A stretch of 64,000 nucleotides of DNA from Glandiceps talaboti (lineage: Eukaryota > Hemichordata > Enteropneusta > Spengelidae), in assembly GCF_964340395.1 (NCBI RefSeq), contig NC_135560.1, forward strand, positions 21,515,675 to 21,579,674, in the 5' to 3' direction. The notes under the pieces are model-generated. The model worked only from the letters and a program-made list of their open reading frames with translations. It was not told the DNA's origin and ran no database searches. The position numbers and the translations under genes were made by a program. This document shows positions 1 to 64,000 of the stretch, in pieces; within the stretch, counting starts at the first letter, position 1; every line of letters starts with the position of its first letter.

Positions 1-38829
<38,829 letters not shown>

Positions 38830-39399
38830 GGTTGATTTTCTTCAAGAGACACCAAATCTCTTCACGATAATAAGCCGTCAGTGCGTTGCCCAGTCGCCCT
38901 GTACTGTGTGTACCAACTGATGCGTAGGCTATACATTGCATATACTAGTAAAGTTCTGATAGACCTGGTCACTACGTTACAGGTAATGGTATATACACAT
39001 ATGCGCACTACTTTTGTTGATGGGTCCTTCAAAAATGGTATTATATATGTACTGGACGTCGTGGGAATCACCACTTTACGTAATAAGACAACATATTTAT
39101 GGATTTCTAGAAACAATGCAACTTTTGTAGGTATGTCAGCTTGTATGTGAACTAGATAACATTTCAGTTGAATTATATGAATACGCGCTGTAAAAGTAAC
39201 ACGGCTAGGATAAACTTTTATTGAACTATAAGTTTACCCCGCGACGTCACTACATAGCAAACTACAGCTTACTTGGACAAAACAAAATCAGTTTGTGACA
39301 GGATGCAATTAGACCACCACTGGCAGGAAATATGAAATTCTAGGAGTTTCAGATGTAATTTCATAAGGCCTAAACTTCGGTTTGAAGTGTACTTATGAA

Positions 39400-39413
39400 G
39401 TAACCATGGTAAC
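39400..39413. promoter_or_regulatory. Palindromic X-box-like site upstream of the A2M-like gene
   Basis: GTAACCATGGTAAC is a perfect 14-base palindrome fitting the RFX-factor X-box (GTNRCC-N-RGYAAC type). It lies about 570 bases upstream of the A2M-like start. Similar single sites occur in the introns (GTAACCATGGCAAC at about 7794). Function is inferred from motif only. Confidence 0.35.
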
Positions 39414-39552
39414 ACATGTGGTATAAATCAATAGTCAGGCATGCATCTTATAATCTACCTTAGCCAATGACTAGACAGCGGTCCCAGGTATACATCCACG
39501 ATTAAAATAAGTCCTATAGCTATATGGTAAAGTATGTGCATGTCCGTTATCT

Positions 39553-39660
39553 GTCAGTCAGTCAGTCAGTCAGTCAGTCAGTCAGTCAGTCAGTCAGTCA
39601 CCCATTCATTCATTCATTCATTCATTCATTCATTCATTCATTCATTCATACATTTATTCA

Positions 39661-39720
<60 letters not shown>

Positions 39721-39721
39721 T
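39553..39721. repeat. Compound tetranucleotide array CAGT-CATT-CTGT
   Basis: Three consecutive tetranucleotide tracts, (CAGT)n about 39553-39600, (CATT)n about 39604-39650 and (CTGT)n about 39659-39720, in one 170-base block. Confidence 0.97.
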
Positions 39722-40146
39722 CAGGGAACTAGCACTGTGTGTATACATGTGTATTTTTCTTCAGGCAGCGACGGACAACTTTGGGAAATGATATTCCTTG
39801 TCACCTTGGTATCACCTTTTGTCCATTTGGCAATTTAGACTAAATTATTCTGTCATTTTCTGCTGTATGGATAAATGCAAGGTTCTTTCTCAGTTGCTTG
39901 ACACAATTCAAGTAACATGAGTCAAGGAAAATTATTAAATGTTAGTTAGCGGTTCTAGTCACCGGCGGTGACATCCCGGACTGACATTTATAGTCGTGGC
40001 ACCAGGAAACGTTTTCTTTCGAAAGTTCAAACTTGTAATCAATCAATGGTCATGAAAATCCCGCTACACGGGATTACATCAACGTCACGTGCCTTGCCAC
40101 TTACTTTATTCCATTTGTATCCAAAACAAGAAAAGCCTCTCCAAGG

Positions 40147-40484
40147 CATATGCGGCCCAAAATGAACCACTGTTTTCAATGCCTACACTACTACACGACC
40201 GGTCGTACGACCAGATTTCGGTCGTGGATGTTTAGTATCATATAATACAGAATCTGATTTTTGGTCTTAGATTCATACTCATGATAACTCCTGAAAAGTA
40301 ACATGAGTAAAGAAGAAGACGACCTATATATGTCCAAGATCATTCGAACATCCGGGTATTTCTTACTGTAGCCCCTATTACTAGTATTAGTATATGCTAC
40401 TATTATCCACGACCAAAATTTGGTCGTACGACCGGTCGTGTGGTATAGGCATTGAAAACAGTGGTTCATTTTGGGCCGGGTATC
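40147..40484. mobile_element. MITE with about 80-bp TIRs and 8-bp target duplication
   Basis: GGCCCAAAATGAACCACTGT at 40154 is repeated in inverse at 40458-40477, and the arms extend through ACGACCGGTCGTACGACC for about 80 bases. CTCCAAGG flanks both sides (40139-40146 and 40485-40492), an exact 8-bp duplication as produced by hAT-type transposases. The end bases do not match the classic hAT CAGNG, so class is inferred from the duplication length. Confidence 0.8.
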
Positions 40485-40626
40485 CTCCAAGGTTCAACAT
40501 ATAGCTACATTAACAATGCCGACAATACAAAATTTTCATGCTTTTCTGCGAACCGCTAGAAAATACATGTTTGTATTAGTTTTGTCTACACTAACATTCC
40601 ACCAACCTCAAGTGCACACTATTCAC

Positions 40627-40817
40627 AATACAATACAATACAATACAATACAATACAATACAATACAATACAATGCAATGCAATGCAATGCAATGCAATG
40701 CAATGCAATGCAATGCAATACAATACAATACAATACAATACAATACAATACAATACAATACAATACAATACAATACAATACAATACAATACAATACAATA
40801 CAATACAATACAATACA
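40627..40817. repeat. CAATA/CAATG pentanucleotide array
   Basis: About 38 pentamers: CAATA, then a central block of CAATG, then CAATA again. The uniform central block suggests one mutated unit was amplified within the array. Confidence 0.98.
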
Positions 40818-42192
40818 AGTATATATAGGAGGAAGCTCACGGTTTTTTTCTGGAAAACCCAAAGTATAGCTGTGGGCATGCAAGTGGTATGTCTTTACAA
40901 CCCTAGATTTTGTGTAACTACTGGTCTATCTTCAAGACGTCCTCTACATAACGCATGGTCCTTACAACTTTCTGACCGCCATCTTCCATGTCGTTTAAAA
41001 CAACTGTCTTTACCCCCCCCCCCCCCACTGCAGCAGCCCTAGTGGCTCCCCCTGTTCGAAAGGGATGCACTGTAAACCTTGGTAGGTTCGCAACAAATTC
41101 AGGTAACCTTGACCTTACGAGCTCATTTGCTCTTAGTATAGCTAAGCTGCTTCTTAGACCCTATTGCATTTACTTTCTTACCCGACTTAATAATAACTGG
41201 TTTAAAATAATTCATGGATTTGACTATGAATTACTTCAGATTGGTAGAAACATATATAACCACAACTTGCAAAGACCAGATGGGCTATATGAATGAATTT
41301 GATGTGCCAGTCCATGCAGAGACTAGAGGGGCTAAATGAATAAATGTGGTGTCTGTCCATCTATATGCAGCAATATTTCTGACATGCACAAATAGATTTC
41401 TTTAAAACCTGGGACAAAGGACATATGCATGCCATCTATGTGTACAGACTCTTTGCAGAACAGAAGCACAAATGGTTACTTCTAGGTTTTATTCAAAGGT
41501 GATGTAGAATATGGGTCACACACAAAATGTCTTGATCTGCCTGGTTTGGTACTTTTACGATGACGTTCAAATGACTGGAAATGAAAACAAAATAGAGTTG
41601 TGAAAATGTTATAAAAAAGATGGTAAACGGGGAGTTAAAAAGAAGAAGATATTACTACTTATTAACCACCATATATTCGTTATCATCTTTTCTAATGTAT
41701 GCCAATTACATTCCAGAAAACAACTGAGAAGAAAGAATACCACAAGATAGCACCAACTGATACGAAATATGCAAATAACTGTTTTTCTCTAAACGAATAA
41801 GTTTGTAACTACGAAAAATATAAAATACTATAGCTAAAGTAAAATAACACTTTTGGCCTGAACGGCTTGCCATAGTGGTCGGATGCAACTTTGTATTTTT
41901 TATTTTGAAATAAAGCGGTTTTTTTAGTCTAACAAGTAAGGTACGTCGTGACGGGCGCCCTCGCACATCGGTCAACCCAGAGTCAACCCCTCCCACGTGG
42001 CCGGTGAGGGCGCAACGATACGCGGTATCTTACACTCACTAGTGTTTTTCACCGTGCATTTACCCTCGTCTGGCAGCTGGCCATATCTGGTGGAAGGAGA
42101 GGAACCCGATCTGGACCCCGGCATATAAACGATTGATTGTAACTTTTTCTTCTTTTTTTAAAAGGAATTCAATTCTATTATTTTTGGAGTAA

Positions 42193-42465
42193 GACAAGGA
42201 ATTCGACTCATTGAATTATCCACTGATCCACAAATTTGAAGCTCTTGAGCTTTTCAACTCTGGGACTGAGCTGAAGAAATTGTTCAAAAAGGTTATTAAT
42301 AGCTGTGTACTCAACAAAGCTTTCTCGACAAATTGGTTTGACGTAACAAGAGGTGTTCGGCAAGATTACCCCTGCCAACAACCTAACAACCTTGTTTGCA
42401 ATTTCTCGTCGATTTATTAGCTATTGCTAGATCTCTCTGGGATAACTCGTCCGGGTAGAATTGAT
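42193..42465 (+). pseudogene. Decayed LINE reverse-transcriptase fragment
   Basis: Frame 42193-42420 reads EFDSLNYPLIHKF and later NSCVLN, then NWFDVTRGVRQ, matching the catalytic FDS motif and the G-V-R-Q-G-C-P-L-S block of non-LTR retrotransposon reverse transcriptases; the G-C-P is mutated. It ends at a stop, but the next frame continues LLAIARSLWDNSS, the expected following block, so a frameshift lies near 42400-42415. No ends of the element were found. Confidence 0.75.
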
Positions 42466-42884
42466 TGAAGATCACTAAAAAGTGGAATGGCACCTGTATT
42501 GTTATTTAAAAAGTGCAATGATACCAGATTCTCTATATACAAGCGATATTAGTGGAATTACTATATTACAAAAAGGAATGCCACCATAATAATATAATAT
42601 TATAATTATGTCATTACACTTACATTTTAGAGTAGGGGTAATGTGTCATCCCAATTTATTTTTAATAGACGGCCGAATTTGTCTTTTTCACTTTGGAATC
42701 ATAGTAAAGGGAGTCATAGTGTATCTTTTTCATTGCACAAATGCTGTCATTCCTTTAGTAGAGTCACGAGAGGTGTCATTCCACTTTCTGATTTTAGTAA
42801 AGTGCGTCTTTCCACGCCACCATTTCCCAAGAGTAAATTCTGTTATTCCACCCTATTAACATCTACATATATTAGTATCGGGTG

Positions 42885-43570
42885 TCATTCCACTTATATT
42901 ATAGAATAGAAAGTGTCATTCCACTTATATTATAGAGTAGAGGGTGCAATTCCACTTATATTATAGAGTAGAGAGTGTCATTCCACTTATATTATAGAGT
43001 ATAGAGTGTCATTCCACTTATATAGTAGAGGCTTTCATTCCACCTATATTATAGAGTAGAGAGTGTCATTCCACTTAATATATAGAGTAGAGGCTGTCAT
43101 TCCACTTTATTAGTTGAGTATAGCGTGACATTCCACTTATATTATAGAGTAGAGAGTGTCATTCCACTTATATTATAGAGTAGAGAGTGTCATTCCACTT
43201 AATATATAGAGTAGAGGCTGTCATTCCACTTTATTAGTTGAGTATAGCGTGTCATTCCACTTATATTATAGAGTAGAGGCTGCCATTCCACTTATATTAT
43301 AGAGTAGAGAGTGTCATTCCACTTATATTATAGAGTAGAGGCTGTCATTCCACTTATATTATAGAGTAGAGAGTGTCATTCAACTTATATTATAGAGTAG
43401 AGAGTGTCATTCCACTTATATTATAGAGTAGAGGCTGTCATTCCACCTATATTATAGAGTCGAAGGTAGAGGGTGTCATTCCACTCTATTAGTCGAGTAT
43501 ATAGAGTGCCATTCCACTTATATTATAGATAGTAGAGGCTGTGAGTCGAAGGTCGAGACTGTCATTCCAT
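42885..43570. repeat. 31-bp minisatellite carrying CATTCCA, about 21 copies
   Basis: Unit GTGTCATTCCACTTATATTA then TAGAGTAGAGA. About 20 copies keep CATTCCA, the core of TEAD (MCAT) sites. Degenerate traces extend left to about 42605. It ends some 650 bases before the NEDD4-like ATG. Confidence 0.93.
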
Positions 43571-44225
43571 AATTAAAATGACATCTTTCTACTTTTCCAT
43601 AGAGTAAATGCCCTTATTCCATATAGTATTAGCTGTCATTCGTTTTCTGTAAATCCACTTGTCATTCGCTTTACTGACACCGGATGTTAGTGGCGGATAC
43701 AACGACCGGCCGTGCCGTGACCGAGAGCAAGTATACTTTGAGTAGCGCCTTTGTACGAACAAGTATCACTTTTAAAGTCCGAGTTTTAGAAATCGAAATA
43801 AATGTAGGCAAACATGTTCAGCTAGCCCAAGATGCAAACGATATTGCGAAATAATTATTGTATTAGCTTATGACTCACAGTAACATGATGTACATGTACT
43901 TTGAAAGTTGTGATACAGTCTGTTGTTGCGATGACAATAATGTAGCTAAAAATAAACTATTGCTTCTAAAAATACCAACTCTGTCCTACTTGCGTGGGTT
44001 TATTTCGTCACTCATCTATTTTTTGCTTTTAATATATTTGTATTGTAACAATACATGTAATTGATGACGTCAAACTTCAGCACAGGGGAAAGTGTGTGTC
44101 ATCTCAATTTATGTAAACCTATGCAAATCTTAATCTCGTGACCTTGCACATGCGCAGATCATATAGCTTCAACAAGGGCAAACTTCATTCCACCGTAGTG
44201 TTTTTGTACGACAAATTGTTAGTTT

Positions 44226-64000
<19,775 letters not shown>

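Larger units (their letters stand above)
38830..44225. other. Intergenic spacer between two divergent genes
   Basis: 5.4 kb separating the A2M-like ATG (minus) from the NEDD4-like ATG (plus). It contains simple-sequence arrays, a foldback element, a LINE relic and a CATTCCA minisatellite, each listed separately. At 39400-39413 GTAACCATGGTAAC is a perfect palindromic X-box-like site, about 570 bases upstream of the A2M-like start. No third gene is supported. Confidence 0.6.

Noticed and set aside
40471-41042. ORFs across the CAATA/CAATG array
   Set aside because: Pentanucleotide array translation; no conserved flanks.

Overview
The window is eukaryotic nuclear DNA from an animal. It is AT-rich, intron-rich and loaded with satellite repeats and foldback elements. 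Every support for coding sequence comes from short exons with GT-AG borders and matching phases, which join into two large, divergently transcribed, partial genes. Both proteins read as clear relatives of vertebrate families. The repeat style (poly-G tracts, many small TIR elements, tRNA-type SINE remains) suggests a marine invertebrate such as a hemichordate, amphioxus or lophotrochozoan; the sequence alone does not decide which.

Positions 1-38829, minus strand: an alpha-2-macroglobulin (A2M) family gene. I traced 28 exons in consistent phase, from an ATG with a strong Kozak context and signal peptide to the start of the receptor-binding domain. About 1607 codons are visible and the 3' end lies beyond position 1. 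The thioester GCGEQ is intact, and a histidine occupies the complement/CD109-type catalytic position 115 residues later. Unusual parts are an in-frame minisatellite coding eight 9-residue repeats behind a Thr/Pro linker, and a Tyr/Asp-rich segment with a furin-like RGKR before the bait region.

Positions 44226-64000, plus strand: the 5' half of a NEDD4-family HECT ubiquitin ligase gene. Eleven exons encode an N-terminal C2 domain, a polyglutamine run, the first WW domain and the following linker (280 codons). Later WW domains and the HECT domain lie beyond 64000. Intron 2 is about 12.3 kb.

Positions 38830-44225: the 5.4-kb spacer between the two divergent starts. It holds a compound tetranucleotide array, a foldback element with an 8-bp target duplication, a CAATA/CAATG array, a decayed LINE reverse-transcriptase fragment, and a 31-bp minisatellite that repeats CATTCCA about 20 times upstream of the NEDD4-like gene.

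Introns carry most of the remaining signal: long minisatellites (28-bp unit over 1.7 kb, 41-bp, 37-bp, 44-bp, 36-bp and 33-bp units), an array of RFX/X-box-like GTTACCATAGAAAC motifs in A2M intron 1, a minisatellite made from an exon end that carries extra splice donors, and several TIR/foldback elements with recognisable target-site duplications. No RNA gene, CRISPR or prokaryotic feature was seen. The two genes have no evident functional link; their proximity looks like ordinary genomic neighbourhood.
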